From Azospirillum oryzae (lineage in GTDB: Bacteria > Pseudomonadota > Alphaproteobacteria > Azospirillales > Azospirillaceae), in the NCBI RefSeq assembly GCF_008364795.1, contig NZ_VTTM01000002.1:496001-560000 (forward strand): a stretch of DNA of 64,000 nt, given 5' to 3'. The notes under the pieces are model-generated. The model saw only the letters and a list, made by a program, of their open reading frames with translations, was not told the DNA's origin and searched no databases. Numbering within the stretch: the first letter of the stretch is position 1; each line of letters begins with the position of its first letter. Both the position numbers and the translations under genes were made by a program. This document shows positions 26,349 through 34,993 of this stretch, piece after piece.

Positions 26349-26594
26349 ATGCTGTCACGCGACCCTGAACGGCGCGCAGCCGCAAGCCGTGAACCGACCG
26401 ATCGCCGCGCCGCCGGTCCAGATGCCGATGCCGATTCTTCCGGTCAGGCGCCGACGCCGGGGGAACTGAATGCGATGTGGAAGCTGAACCGTCTGGAGCA
26501 GCCGACCTTCGACGATCTGACCCGCGGCCTGTGCCTTGGTCTCGTCTGGTGCATGGCGATGTGGACGCCGATGTTCGTCAGCGCCCTTACGTGA
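26349..26594 (+). CDS. Possible small membrane-anchored protein
   Basis: 81 residues: a disordered, charged first half and a C-terminal hydrophobic helix (LCLGLVWCMAMWTPMFVSAL). GAGG lies just upstream of the ATG at 26349; an earlier in-frame ATG is at 26301. Its last codons overlap the end of the convergent hybrid kinase by 8 bp. The hydrophobic tail looks like a real protein, but there is no recognisable family, so this call is tentative. Confidence 0.4.
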   Translation: MLSRDPERRAAASREPTDRRAAGPDADADSSGQAPTPGELNAMWKLNRLEQPTFDDLTRGLCLGLVWCMAMWTPMFVSALT

Positions 26595-28779
26595 TCCCCT
26601 GTGGCGTGATCCCATCTGGCGTGATTCCCTCGGGCCGCGCCGATCCCGCCTGCACCAGCGATCGGATGCGGGCCGCAAGCTGGTCGGGGCTGAAGGGTTT
26701 CGCCAGGACGGACGCGGTGTCGGCGCCCATGGTGGCCAGCGACTCCGGGCTGTAGCCGGACGCCAGCAGCACGCGCAACTGTGGCCAGCGCTCGCGGATT
26801 TGGCGGGCGAGGTCGATGCCGGAAACACCGCCCGGCATGACGACGTCCGACACCACAAGATCGAAATTCCGGTCGGTCTCCAGCAGGGTCAAGGCCGACA
26901 CCCCGTCTTCCGCGGTCTCTACCGTGAAGCCCTCCTGGGTCAGCCCCTCGACCGTCGCCATCAGCACCAGCGGATTGTCCTCCACCACCAGGATGCGCAG
27001 CTGGCGCAGGTCCGCCGCCGCAGCGGCCGGGGCTGGGGGCGGTTCGGGTGGCCGCAGGTCGGTCAGCGGCAAGTCGATGCGAACGCAGGTACCGTCGCCG
27101 GGCCGGCTGTCGATGGCGGCGATGCCGCCCGACTGTCGGGCGAAGCCGTAGACCATCGACAGCCCGAGCCCCGTCCCCTTGCCGACGCCCTTGGTGGTGA
27201 AGAAGGGATCGAAGGCGCGGGCCATCACCTCCGGCGGCATGCCGGCCCCGGTGTCGGAAACCGCGATGCGGGCGGTGCGCGGCTCCGGTCCGGGGGATGC
27301 TGCGATGCGGATGCGGCCGCCGCCGGGCATGGCGTCGCGGGCGTTCAGCACGAGGTTCAGGACCGCCATTTCCAACTGCACCGGATCGACGGCGACCGGC
27401 ATCGGCACCGCGGCGATGTCCCAGCTTAGGGCGATGTCGGCACGGACCGACCGCTCCAGCAGGTCGGCCATCCGGCGCAGGCTGTCGCCCAGATCGACCA
27501 CCGTCAGGTTGACGGCGTCCTGGCGCGAGAAGGACAGCAGTTGCCGGGTCAGCTTCTCCGCCCGATCCAGCGCGGTCCGCGTCCCGGCCAGGAAACGCTG
27601 GCCCTCGGCCGGCAGATGGCGGGCCATCAGATGCAGGTTGGCGAGCGCGGCGGTCAGCAGGTTGTTGAAATCGTGCGCCACGCCGCCGGTCAACTGGCCC
27701 AGCGCCTCCATCTTCTGGCTCTGGCGCAGCGCCTCCTCCAGCCGTTCGCGGTTGCGCACCTCGTCCGCCCAGCGCCGGACGGCGGCGCTTTCGGAGGCGG
27801 CGCGGCTGTAGGCCAGCCAGGCGATCAGCGCCAGCGCCAGTGTCGCCGGGGCGACGAAGGCGGCGTCCAGCGCCATGTTCCGCCACCAGGAGCGGGCGAT
27901 CTGCGCCTGGTCCAGCCCATAGACGACATAGACCGGGAAATCGCCGACGCGCTTGTAGGCGAACACGCGCGACAGTCCTTGCACATGGCTGCGCCCGGTG
28001 CGGAAGATCCCCTCGCCCGGATGCCTGCCGATCTCGGCGCGCAGCCCGTGGTCGGCCGGCAGGGTTGGCAGTGCCGCCGTCGGCCGCGACGGGTCCAGGG
28101 TGGGGTAGCGCATCAGGATCGCGCCGTCCTCGCGGATCAGCGCGATGGATTCCCCCTCGTCGCCGATGACCTGCCGGTAGAAGCTGGCGAAGTAATCGGG
28201 ATCGACGATGGCGGCGATCATCCCGTCGAAACTGCCGTCCGGGCCGCCGGGACCGCTGCGGCGCCGGCTGATGCCGAAGCTGGGTTTGCCGGTGGCGGGA
28301 TCGGCGACCGGACCGGCGATGAGCAGACCGGAATCCTGTTCCCGCTGTTCCCGGAAATCCGCCCGATTGCCGACATAGGTCTTGTGCGACGGAAAGACGA
28401 GGCTGGAATTGCGCACGATCCCATCCGGATCGGTCAGCCCGATGGCGCCGATCTGGTCCAGTTCGCCTTTCAGCGTCCGCAGATATTGGTGCAGCGATTC
28501 CGACTCGGCGATCTCGCGCCAACTGCGTCCGTGGATGCGCTCGTCCACCCGGTCCAGCACCTGGGCCATGGTGTCGAACACCTTCAGCACATGCTCGTGC
28601 AGGATCAGTGCGTTCTTGCGGCTGTTCCGCTCGGCTTCTTCCTGGGCCTCCCACCGCTCGCGCCAGCCGATGCCGACGAACAGCACCAGCGGCAGGGCGA
28701 CCGACACCGCCAGGAGGAGGCGCAGGAGGCGCAAGGACCCCCTGCGGTCGGTCCGACTGTCGAAGCTGCGAAAGGGCAT
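26587..28779 (-). CDS. Hybrid sensor histidine kinase with periplasmic PDC-type sensor and C-terminal receiver
   Basis: 730 residues. Transmembrane helix 1 (LLRLLLAVSVALPLVLFVGIGW), a ~250-residue periplasmic double-Cache/PDC-like domain with motifs IGLTDPDGIVRNSS and SIALIREDGAIL, then helix 2 (FVAPATLALALIAWLAY). The kinase core has H-box GGVAHDFNNLLTA, N-box LNLVLNARDAMP and G boxes DTGAGMP and GTGLGLSMVYG. A receiver domain follows (ILVVEDNPLV, VVSDVVMPGG, LAKPFS). The NtrB-like HDFNNLL H-box is typical of hybrid kinases. The extreme C-terminus ends in a repeated GITPxGIT segment caused by a 15-bp triplication. Signal unknown. Confidence 0.92.
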   Translation of the reverse strand: MPFRSFDSRTDRRGSLRLLRLLLAVSVALPLVLFVGIGWRERWEAQEEAERNSRKNALILHEHVLKVFDTMAQVLDRVDERIHGRSWREIAESESLHQYLRTLKGELDQIGAIGLTDPDGIVRNSSLVFPSHKTYVGNRADFREQREQDSGLLIAGPVADPATGKPSFGISRRRSGPGGPDGSFDGMIAAIVDPDYFASFYRQVIGDEGESIALIREDGAILMRYPTLDPSRPTAALPTLPADHGLRAEIGRHPGEGIFRTGRSHVQGLSRVFAYKRVGDFPVYVVYGLDQAQIARSWWRNMALDAAFVAPATLALALIAWLAYSRAASESAAVRRWADEVRNRERLEEALRQSQKMEALGQLTGGVAHDFNNLLTAALANLHLMARHLPAEGQRFLAGTRTALDRAEKLTRQLLSFSRQDAVNLTVVDLGDSLRRMADLLERSVRADIALSWDIAAVPMPVAVDPVQLEMAVLNLVLNARDAMPGGGRIRIAASPGPEPRTARIAVSDTGAGMPPEVMARAFDPFFTTKGVGKGTGLGLSMVYGFARQSGGIAAIDSRPGDGTCVRIDLPLTDLRPPEPPPAPAAAAADLRQLRILVVEDNPLVLMATVEGLTQEGFTVETAEDGVSALTLLETDRNFDLVVSDVVMPGGVSGIDLARQIRERWPQLRVLLASGYSPESLATMGADTASVLAKPFSPDQLAARIRSLVQAGSARPEGITPDGITPQGIT
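26591..26635. repeat. 15-bp tandem triplication in the kinase 3' end
   Basis: Three consecutive 15-bp units beginning gtgatcccctg, gtgatcccatc and gtgattccctc. They encode the pentapeptide repeat at the C-terminus of the hybrid kinase. Confidence 0.85.
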
Positions 28780-28908
28780 CACCAACCATTGCCAAGGAAA
28801 TGGACCGTGCCGACCCACGCCGGCAGAGCGAAGCCCGCCCCGGTCACCATGGCCCAAGCATTTAAGGCGGGGCAACTCCGACTTTACGGCAGGGCGCCGC
28901 CGGATGCG

Positions 28909-29685
28909 TCATGGGTCGCAGGTGCAGGCGCGGGGAAAGCGGCCTTCGGTCCAGCGGCGGCGGCGGCGGACATCGGTTCCATCCTCGGCCGGCCGCGGCA
29001 GTCCGCAGGCCTCGCCGAGCCGGTCGCGCAGATCGTCGAGCAGCGCATTGGTCAGAATGGCGATGCCGGCGAAGAAAGGCTCCCGGCAGCGGGTGGCGAC
29101 CCGGCTGCAGAAGTCGGGAACCCAGCGCAGCGGATGACGGTCGAGAAAGCGCACGGCATCGATCATGCGGCCGCGATCGAGCAGCGCCGCCAGCAACGCC
29201 AGTTCCGCGGCGACATGGTCGTCCGGCAGCCGGTCGAGCGGCGACCGCCGCAACTCCGCCTCCAGGCCGCTTCGCCAGCAGGCCAGGGAAGCGGCGGCAT
29301 CGGCCCGCAACTCCTCGTCCAGCCAAGAGCCTTCGGTCGGGCATGCGCGCAACTCGCCGCTCCGGTGGATGGCGGCGAAATCGGCAGCCAGCGGGGCGAG
29401 GCTGCGGCGGGTGATCCGGTCCGGCAGGTCGCTCACCACTTCGTCGACCAGGGCGGCGGCCTGCAGGGCGTCGTCGCGGTCGAGCGCCAGGGGGCCGCGG
29501 GCGACCGGGGCGTTGCGTAGCGCCTCCAGCAGGGCGGGAGTCGGCTCTTCGGCATGCAGATGGGCGAGAAGGCGCAGCCCCTCGGCGGTGGCGCCCGGAT
29601 CCAGGCCGCCGGTCCCGGTGCGGTTCGTGACGGGGACCCCGCCCTGGCGGGGCGGTGACAGGGCTTCTAGAACCGTGCTCTCCAC
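28909..29685 (-). CDS. TorD/DmsD-family molybdoenzyme chaperone
   Basis: 258 residues, all-helical. The TorD-type core motif is LDRHPLRWVPDFCSRVATRC followed by EPFFAGIAILTNALL; the N-terminal half has the LAADFAAIHRS-type helix. Proteins of this family bind Tat signal peptides and insert molybdenum cofactor into exported oxidoreductases. A GTG start at 29685 is chosen because GGAGG lies six bases upstream (a longer in-frame ATG at 29742 has none). No molybdoenzyme gene is near, so the client must be elsewhere. The end is Arg-rich (DVRRRRRWTEGRF) and ends in CTCDP, which is unusual. Confidence 0.75.
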   Translation of the reverse strand: MESTVLEALSPPRQGGVPVTNRTGTGGLDPGATAEGLRLLAHLHAEEPTPALLEALRNAPVARGPLALDRDDALQAAALVDEVVSDLPDRITRRSLAPLAADFAAIHRSGELRACPTEGSWLDEELRADAAASLACWRSGLEAELRRSPLDRLPDDHVAAELALLAALLDRGRMIDAVRFLDRHPLRWVPDFCSRVATRCREPFFAGIAILTNALLDDLRDRLGEACGLPRPAEDGTDVRRRRRWTEGRFPRACTCDP

Positions 29686-29977
29686 GCTGTTCCTCCCGGC
29701 AGTCGGGCCGGATCGGGCGAGAGTGCCGGGACCGGGCCGCATGGGAACGCTGCACGAATGGCTTTCGTGTCTTATGGAAGTCTTGCGGTGCCGCCGCTTG
29801 CGGCCGGATCATCGTCCGAACGTTTGCGCGATCTGTTGCAAGTCTCTACTACCAGGGGGGCAAGCATTGGTCAATGTGGCCGATGGATCGGGGAAAGCCC
29901 TAGGCCGGCGGTTGCCTTGCGACACGATGTCCGGCCTTATCGCAGGTCCCCCGTCCCACACAGGAGTTTCCGCCGCC
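29686..29977. other. Intergenic region between torD-like and AhpD-like genes
   Basis: 292 bases between divergent genes. No gene, RNA or clear operator was recognised. It must hold both promoters. Confidence 0.5.
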
Positions 29978-30367
29978 ATGCCGCTCCCCCTTATCGAACA
30001 GGCCGATGCCGCGCCGGAGGTCCGCGCCGTCTACGACGACATCAAGGCGACGCGCAACGTTCCCGACGTGAACAATTTCTGGAAGATGATCGCCCACCAC
30101 CCGCCGACCTTGGCGCGGACCTGGGACAGCCTGAAGGAAGTGATGGCCCCCGGTGCGCTGGACCCGCTGGTGAAGGAGATGATCTTCGTCGCGGTCAGCG
30201 TCACCAACAACTGCCAGTACTGCATCCGCTCGCACGAGGCGGCGGCGCGCCGGCTGGGCATGACCGACGCGCAGTTCGGCGAGCTGATGGCGGTGGTGGG
30301 CATGGCGAACGAGACCAACCGCCTTGCCGTCGGCTATCAGGTGGAGTTGGACGAGCGGCTGAAGTGA
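29978..30367 (+). CDS. Carboxymuconolactone decarboxylase/AhpD-family protein
   Basis: 129 residues with the AhpD-like redox motif C-X2-C-X3-H (NNCQYCIRSHEAAAR) and the preceding helix DPLVKEMIFVAVSVTN. Members act as alkylhydroperoxidase-like disulfide reductases or, without the CXXC, as decarboxylases; the CXXC favours a peroxidase or thiol function. AGGAG lies 11 bases upstream of the start. It converges with the small gene at 30374 (6-bp gap). Confidence 0.88.
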   Translation: MPLPLIEQADAAPEVRAVYDDIKATRNVPDVNNFWKMIAHHPPTLARTWDSLKEVMAPGALDPLVKEMIFVAVSVTNNCQYCIRSHEAAARRLGMTDAQFGELMAVVGMANETNRLAVGYQVELDERLK

Positions 30368-30373
30368 TCCGGG

Positions 30374-30649
30374 TCAGGCGGCGCGCGGCAGCGGCCGTGC
30401 CGCCGCCGCTTCCAAACGGCGTTGCGGCATGCCGTTGATCAGGTCGCTGCGGACGATGAAATGGGCGATGCTGCGGCCGTCGCCCACATCCTCGCTGGCG
30501 AGGCGTTCCACCCGCACCTCCACGTCCCAGCCGATGTTGGCCCAGGCGGTGCGGATGCGGCGGGCAAGTTCGCGGGCGCCGCGCTCGCTGAAGCTGTCGA
30601 GCAGGCCGGCCGACGGGCCAGGGTGGAAGCGGGGATAGGGCTGGGGCAT
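30374..30649 (-). CDS. Small protein of unknown function next to a CI-like repressor
   Basis: 91 residues, helical then beta (ARELARRIRTAWANIGWDVEVRVERLASEDVGDGRSIAHFIVRSDLINGMP) with a basic Ala/Arg tail. AGGAGA precedes the ATG with good spacing. I do not recognise the family. It lies 118 bp downstream of the CI-like gene on the same strand, and two perfect inverted repeats fill that gap, so it may be controlled separately by the repressor. Confidence 0.6.
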   Translation of the reverse strand: MPQPYPRFHPGPSAGLLDSFSERGARELARRIRTAWANIGWDVEVRVERLASEDVGDGRSIAHFIVRSDLINGMPQRRLEAAAARPLPRAA

Positions 30650-30712
30650 GGCCAGGTCTCCTTGATCGGCTGCGGCACGCCGGACCGCCCGGCGATGCGA
30701 TGACCAAGGAAT

Positions 30713-30762
30713 AATCCAAAATGGATTTATTTGGCGACTGAAAGCCGATACCGAAGCGGTAT
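30713..30762. promoter_or_regulatory. Two inverted repeats before the 91-residue gene
   Basis: AATCCA-AAA-TGGATT (30713-30727) and ATACCG-AAG-CGGTAT (30748-30762), both perfect 6-bp arms with 3-base spacers and centres 35 bp apart. The first contains CCAAAATGG, close to CCAAATTGG found in front of the CI-like gene. Confidence 0.55.
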
Positions 30763-30767
30763 AGACG

Positions 30768-31427
30768 TCAGGGCTCCTGCAGGCCGACCACGGTGTGCAG
30801 GGTTTCGAGGTCCTCCAGCGCCACGGCGAACTCGCGGTCGGCCGGGCGGTATTCACGCAGGATCACCGCATCGGTGACGCGGCGCACGAACTCCTTCACC
30901 AGCACCGCCTTGTTGCGTTTGACCACCACGACGCCGGCACCCGGCGCCGGCGGCTTGTGCGGATTGACATGCAGAAGCTGGGCCGGGCGGAAGCGCGGCA
31001 TCATCGAGTCGCCGACCACATACATGGCATAGGGATCGCGGGCGTTCTTCAGGTAGTCGGGCCGGGCGATCCAGTCGATGGGGCCGTCATCCAGGAACAT
31101 CTCCTGGTCCACCCCGCCACGCGCCGCCGCCCGCACCGGCATCGAAGCGGCAGCCTGCGCCGGCGGAACCGATGCCGTGCGGAGCAGCGGCGCGAGCGCC
31201 GGGCGGGCGGGGCGGGACGCCGCCGGGGGAACCGCCGGCACATCGAGGCCGAGCAGGAGCGCCGGCTCCACGCCCAACGGGTGGGCGAGCTTGACCGCCC
31301 AATCGACGGTCATCTTGCGCTGGCCGGTCTCCAGCTTGTTGATCTGGGGCTGGGAGGTGCCCGCCAGTTCGGCCAGCTTCTCCTGGCTCAGCCCGGCGGC
31401 CTGCCGCAGTTCACGCATTGTGGTCAT
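30768..31427 (-). CDS. CI/LexA-like repressor (XRE helix-turn-helix plus S24 peptidase)
   Basis: 219 residues. N-terminal XRE-type HTH (MRELRQAAGLSQEKLAELAGTSQPQINKLETGQRKM), a variable Ala/Pro linker, and a C-terminal S24 peptidase domain with the catalytic serine in YVVGDSMMPRF and the lysine in VLVKEFVRRV. Such proteins silence target genes and cleave themselves when RecA is activated. The start at 31427 (MTTMREL) begins the HTH; an upstream ATG at 31463 is possible. It is divergent from a Cro-like gene, as in a lysogeny switch, but no phage genes are nearby. Confidence 0.88.
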   Translation of the reverse strand: MTTMRELRQAAGLSQEKLAELAGTSQPQINKLETGQRKMTVDWAVKLAHPLGVEPALLLGLDVPAVPPAASRPARPALAPLLRTASVPPAQAAASMPVRAAARGGVDQEMFLDDGPIDWIARPDYLKNARDPYAMYVVGDSMMPRFRPAQLLHVNPHKPPAPGAGVVVVKRNKAVLVKEFVRRVTDAVILREYRPADREFAVALEDLETLHTVVGLQEP

Positions 31428-31439
31428 GGGTCGTTCATA

Positions 31440-31513
31440 CCAAATTGGCTTTGAAAAGTCCATAACTCCGGCATAAAGCCAGTTGCGCGTAGAACTCGGC
31501 TTGGTTTAAACCA
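31440..31513. promoter_or_regulatory. Operator region between CI-like and Cro-like genes
   Basis: The 93-bp divergent gap holds CCAAATTGG (31440-31448), an inverted pair ttggcttt (31445-31452) and aaagcca (31475-31481), and the perfect palindrome TGGTTTAAACCA (31502-31513), which ends 7 bp before the Cro-like start. These are the best operator candidates. Confidence 0.6.
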
Positions 31514-31520
31514 TAGCGGT

Positions 31521-31718
31521 ATGACGCTCGACGACTGGCTCACCCGGACCGCAACCAAGGAAGAGGCCTTTGCCGCCCTGATCGGGACGAGCCAGGCCAC
31601 GGTCAACCGCTACCGTCACGGCCGCCGCGTTCCCCGCCCCGCCGTGATGGCCCGCATCGCCGCGGCCACCGGCGGGCAGGTGACGGCGAACGATTTCCAT
31701 GGGCTGGGGGAGGGGTGA
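31521..31718 (+). CDS. Cro-like helix-turn-helix protein
   Basis: 65 residues made almost entirely of a Cro/CI-type HTH: LIGTSQATVNRYRHGRRVPRPAVMARIAAATGGQVTANDF, similar to YdaS-like antirepressors. It is divergent from the S24 repressor with a palindrome just before the start, so mutual repression is likely. No clear Shine-Dalgarno sequence is visible, suggesting a leaderless or poorly translated message. Confidence 0.8.
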   Translation: MTLDDWLTRTATKEEAFAALIGTSQATVNRYRHGRRVPRPAVMARIAAATGGQVTANDFHGLGEG

Positions 31719-31736
31719 GGGCCGATTGCGGCCAAT

Positions 31737-31770
31737 AAAAAAGGCCCTTTCCCGATGGGAAAGGGCCTTT
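31737..31770. terminator. Strong terminator between cro-like gene and prs
   Basis: Perfect 14-bp stem aaaggccctttccc (31740-31753) with gggaaagggccttt (31757-31770) and a 3-base loop. On the minus strand it runs into TTTTTT, so it ends prs; on the plus strand the T tail is short, so termination of the Cro-like message is weaker. Confidence 0.88.
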
Positions 31771-31789
31771 CCTGGTAACGCTGTCGCTC

Positions 31790-32725
31790 TTACGAGAACA
31801 GGCTCGACACCGACCGCTCCTCGCTGATGCGCATGATCGCTTCGGCGAGCAGGGGGGCGATGGTCAGCTGGCGGATGTTGCGCGACACGCGCACCGCTTC
31901 GGTCGCCTGGATGCTGTCGGTGGTGACCAACTGCTCCAGAGGCGACACGGCGACACGGGCAACCGCACCGCCGGACAGGACGCCATGGGTGCAGAAGGCG
32001 TGGACCGACTTGGCGCCGGCTTCCATCAGCGCGACCGCGGCGTTGCACAGCGTGCCGCCCGAGTCGACGATGTCGTCGATCAGGATGCAGCGGCGGCCAT
32101 TGGCGTCGCCGATGATGTTCATCACCTCCGACACGCCGGCGCGCTCGCGCCGCTTGTCGATGATGGCGAGATCGGCGTCCAGGCGCTTGGCCAGCGCGCG
32201 GGCGCGCACCACGCCGCCGACGTCCGGCGACACGATGGTGACCTCGCCGATATTCTCGAAGGACTGGCGGATGTCCTTCTCGAAGACCGGGGCGGCCATC
32301 AGGTTGTCGGTGGGGATGTCGAAGAAGCCCTGGATCTGACCCGCATGCAGGTCCATCGTCAGAACGCGGTTGGCGCCGGCCTGGGTGATCAGGTTGGCGA
32401 CCAGCTTGGCCGAGATCGGCGTGCGCGGGCCGGTCTTGCGATCCTGCCGGGCATAGCCGTAGTAGGGGATGACCGCCGTGATGCGCCGGGCCGACCCGCG
32501 CCGAAGCGCATCGATCGTCACCAGCAGTTCCATCAGGTTGTCGTTGGCCGGAGCCGAGGTCGACTGGACGACGAACACGTCCTCGCCGCGCACGTTCTCC
32601 AGGATCTCGACGAACACCTCCATGTCGGAGAAACGGCGTACGCTCGCTTTCGTCAGCGGCACGCCGAGACAGGTGGAGATCGCCTCGGCCAGCGGACGGT
32701 TGCTGTTGCCGGCAAGCACCTTCAT
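31790..32725 (-). CDS. prs: Ribose-phosphate pyrophosphokinase
   Basis: 311 residues. Makes PRPP from ribose-5-phosphate and ATP for nucleotide, histidine and tryptophan synthesis. Conserved motifs: [27 protein letters not shown] (flexible and ATP loops), [22 protein letters not shown] and the PRPP-binding [18 protein letters not shown]. Length and order are those of class I bacterial enzymes. Its transcript ends at the terminator at 31737-31770. Confidence 0.97.
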   Translation of the reverse strand: MKVLAGNSNRPLAEAISTCLGVPLTKASVRRFSDMEVFVEILENVRGEDVFVVQSTSAPANDNLMELLVTIDALRRGSARRITAVIPYYGYARQDRKTGPRTPISAKLVANLITQAGANRVLTMDLHAGQIQGFFDIPTDNLMAAPVFEKDIRQSFENIGEVTIVSPDVGGVVRARALAKRLDADLAIIDKRRERAGVSEVMNIIGDANGRRCILIDDIVDSGGTLCNAAVALMEAGAKSVHAFCTHGVLSGGAVARVAVSPLEQLVTTDSIQATEAVRVSRNIRQLTIAPLLAEAIMRISEERSVSSLFS

Positions 32726-32927
32726 CGGGGTCGGCTCTCTTTGCAGGGATACGGCTCAAGGCACGTTGGACGCTTGCGCGCCGCCGCCCCTTGAAAACGG
32801 GGCGGACCATAACAAAGGGCCGGGCCCATGTAAACGTTCCATGACGGTCGGGTCTTTCCCCATTGGGGAATGCCGCCCTGCGCGGGCGGCATGACCGTGG
32901 CCCTCGCCATTGCCCGTTCGGGCTGGT

Positions 32928-33731
32928 TCAGGTCTGCAGGACGATGGCCGAAAGGCCGCGGCCGTAATCCGATTCGCCCCGAAGGCAGGAGCGGCGATAG
33001 CTGAAGAAGCGGTCCTCCTCCGCCACCGTGTCGTTGGGGCAGCGCTGGATCACCGTGACGCCGGAGTCGCCCAGCCGGCGCGTGACGTAGGCGGCCAGGT
33101 CGAACAGGAAATGGCCGGGCTTGCGGGCAGGGGCGAAATAGTCGCGGTTGCGCGCGTCCTCCTCCTCGAACGGGGCGGGGAACTCCGGCCCCACCTCGTA
33201 GGAGCGCTGGGCGATGCAGGGACCGATGCAGGCGACGATCCGGTTCGGCTTGGCGCCCAGCTCCACCATGCGGGCGACGGTCGCCTCGATGACGCCGGCC
33301 CTGGCGCCCTTCCAGCCGGCATGGGCGGCCCCGATCACCCGCGCCTTGCTGTCGGCGAACAGCACGGGGGCGCAGTCGGCGGTCAGGATGCCAAGCGCGA
33401 TCCCCGACTGGCGGGTGGCCATGGCGTCGGCCTTCGGCGCCGTCTCGGGTGTCCACGGCTCCTCCACCACCACGCAGGTCGGGCTGTGGACCTGATGGCA
33501 GGTGATCAGGTTTCCGGGCTCCACCTCCATACGCGCCGCGGCGCGGGCACGGTTCTCATGCACGGCCGCCGCGGAGTCGTTGGACCCCAGCCCGCAGTTC
33601 AGCGAGGCGTAGAGCCCGGTGGACACCCCGCCGGTGCGGGTGAAAAAGGCGTGGCGGATATGGGTAATGTCGTTCAGCGCGCCGAGTGTGATCACGAACG
33701 CCGTCCTTCCCTGTTCTGTGGCCTCCCGCAT
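32928..33731 (-). CDS. pgeF: Laccase-domain purine nucleoside phosphorylase / peptidoglycan editing factor PgeF
   Basis: 267 residues of the YfiH/PgeF family. The metal and active-site motifs TCHQVHS, LTADCAPVLFAD, GAAHAGWKGARAGVIE and CIGPCIAQRSYEVG are all present. Family members remove wrongly incorporated L-Ser from muropeptides in E. coli and also show purine nucleoside phosphorylase activity. It is last in the lgt-midA-pgeF group, a common alphaproteobacterial order. ATG at 33731 is used; a GTG closer to the domain is possible. Confidence 0.92.
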   Translation of the reverse strand: MREATEQGRTAFVITLGALNDITHIRHAFFTRTGGVSTGLYASLNCGLGSNDSAAAVHENRARAAARMEVEPGNLITCHQVHSPTCVVVEEPWTPETAPKADAMATRQSGIALGILTADCAPVLFADSKARVIGAAHAGWKGARAGVIEATVARMVELGAKPNRIVACIGPCIAQRSYEVGPEFPAPFEEEDARNRDYFAPARKPGHFLFDLAAYVTRRLGDSGVTVIQRCPNDTVAEEDRFFSYRRSCLRGESDYGRGLSAIVLQT

Positions 33732-33831
33732 GCCCGGCAGGGCAGGGGGGGGCCGCTATGCACGGTCCGCCCGGATTGTCTTGGTGGCGGTTATGGTGCG
33801 GTGTCTCCAACCGGGGTCGGCACCCGCCGGG

Positions 33832-34989
33832 TCAGAAGCCGGCCGGCGGGTTGGCGTCGGCAAAGGCTCCGGGCGTGGCGAGCGCGACCAGCTTGAACAG
33901 CCTGCCCATTTGCGCCGGATCGATCAAGCGGTCCAGCGCGCCGCGGATATCCTGCGCCTGGGCCGGGCTGGCCTTGGCCGACAGGGCCGACGCCCGTTGG
34001 CGGATGCCCAGCCGGGTCAGCCATTCCCCCTGCTCCACCGGGCCGAAGGATTGGGCGCCACCCTCCCGCGCCGCGGCGGTGATCCCGGCGAAATCGACAT
34101 GGGCCGTCAGGTCGGCCTCGCCCGGCGCTTCCAGCACGGGGGCGTAGGCATGGCGGCGCATCGCCTGCAGCGTGTCGCCGACCGCCGGACCCTGGGCATG
34201 GCCATAGTCGATCACCAGCGCGGCACCGGGGGCCGCGGCCAGCCGGGCGCCGATCAGCCGCGCCACCGCCTGCGACGCGGGGGAGACCTCGACCACGCTG
34301 CCGTCGGGCGCATCGCGGAGCGCGTCCGGCACCAGCCGGCCGCCGGAGCTGCCGAAGGCTTCCAGCACGAAGCGGAATCGCGGCTCGCCTTCCGTGCTGT
34401 CGGGGTCGATGTCGACCAGCCGCTCGAACCAGCCATGGTTGGTCTTCTGCACCTGACGGATCGGCAGGGCATCGAAGAACTCGTTGGCGATCAGGATGGT
34501 CGGGCCGTCCGGAACATCCTCCAGCCGGTCGTGCCACCGGACGGAGTCGCCCAGGAGCGGCTGCAGCGTCTGGCGCTGGCGGTCGCGCAGGTGCGGGCTG
34601 GTCTCCACCAGATGGACGATGGCGTTGTCGCGGAACAGCGGCAGCACCGCCGCCGCCCGCAGCACGTCGGCCATCAGCGTTCCGCGGCCGGGCCCCAGCT
34701 CCACCAGATGGAAGGGTCCGGGACCGCCCAGCCGCGCCCATGTGTCGACGCACCAGAGCCCGACCAACTCGCCGAACATCTGGCTGATTTCCGGCGCGGT
34801 GGTGAAATCGCCGCCGCTGCCGAACGGGTCGCGCCGCATGTAATAGCCGAAGCGCGGATGGCCCAGCGCCTCCGCCATGAAGGCGCCGACGCTGATCGGC
34901 CCGTCCATCAGGATCCGGCGGGCCAGCAGGCGCGCCAGAGTGTCCGGAGCGGCGCGCTCGTCCTCCAGCATGACGTCGGACCCGGCCAT
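33832..34989 (-). CDS. MidA/NDUFAF7-type SAM-dependent protein arginine methyltransferase
   Basis: 385 residues. Signature GGDFTTAPEISQMFGELVGLW at the start of the fold, then SAM-binding motif HLVELGPGRGTLMADVLRA, and ANEFFDALPIRQV. The eukaryotic orthologue NDUFAF7 methylates an arginine of the complex I subunit NDUFS2; the bacterial target is probably the NuoD-type subunit. It lies 4 bp after lgt and about 100 bp before pgeF. Confidence 0.92.
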   Translation of the reverse strand: MAGSDVMLEDERAAPDTLARLLARRILMDGPISVGAFMAEALGHPRFGYYMRRDPFGSGGDFTTAPEISQMFGELVGLWCVDTWARLGGPGPFHLVELGPGRGTLMADVLRAAAVLPLFRDNAIVHLVETSPHLRDRQRQTLQPLLGDSVRWHDRLEDVPDGPTILIANEFFDALPIRQVQKTNHGWFERLVDIDPDSTEGEPRFRFVLEAFGSSGGRLVPDALRDAPDGSVVEVSPASQAVARLIGARLAAAPGAALVIDYGHAQGPAVGDTLQAMRRHAYAPVLEAPGEADLTAHVDFAGITAAAREGGAQSFGPVEQGEWLTRLGIRQRASALSAKASPAQAQDIRGALDRLIDPAQMGRLFKLVALATPGAFADANPPAGF

Positions 34990-34993
34990 GGCG

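Noticed and set aside
30374-31718. Prophage remnant
   Set aside because: Only the CI/Cro-type pair is present; no integrase, terminase, portal, lysis genes or attachment repeats.
32860-32895. GC hairpin between prs and pgeF as terminator
   Set aside because: Strong stem but no T tract on either strand; left unassigned.
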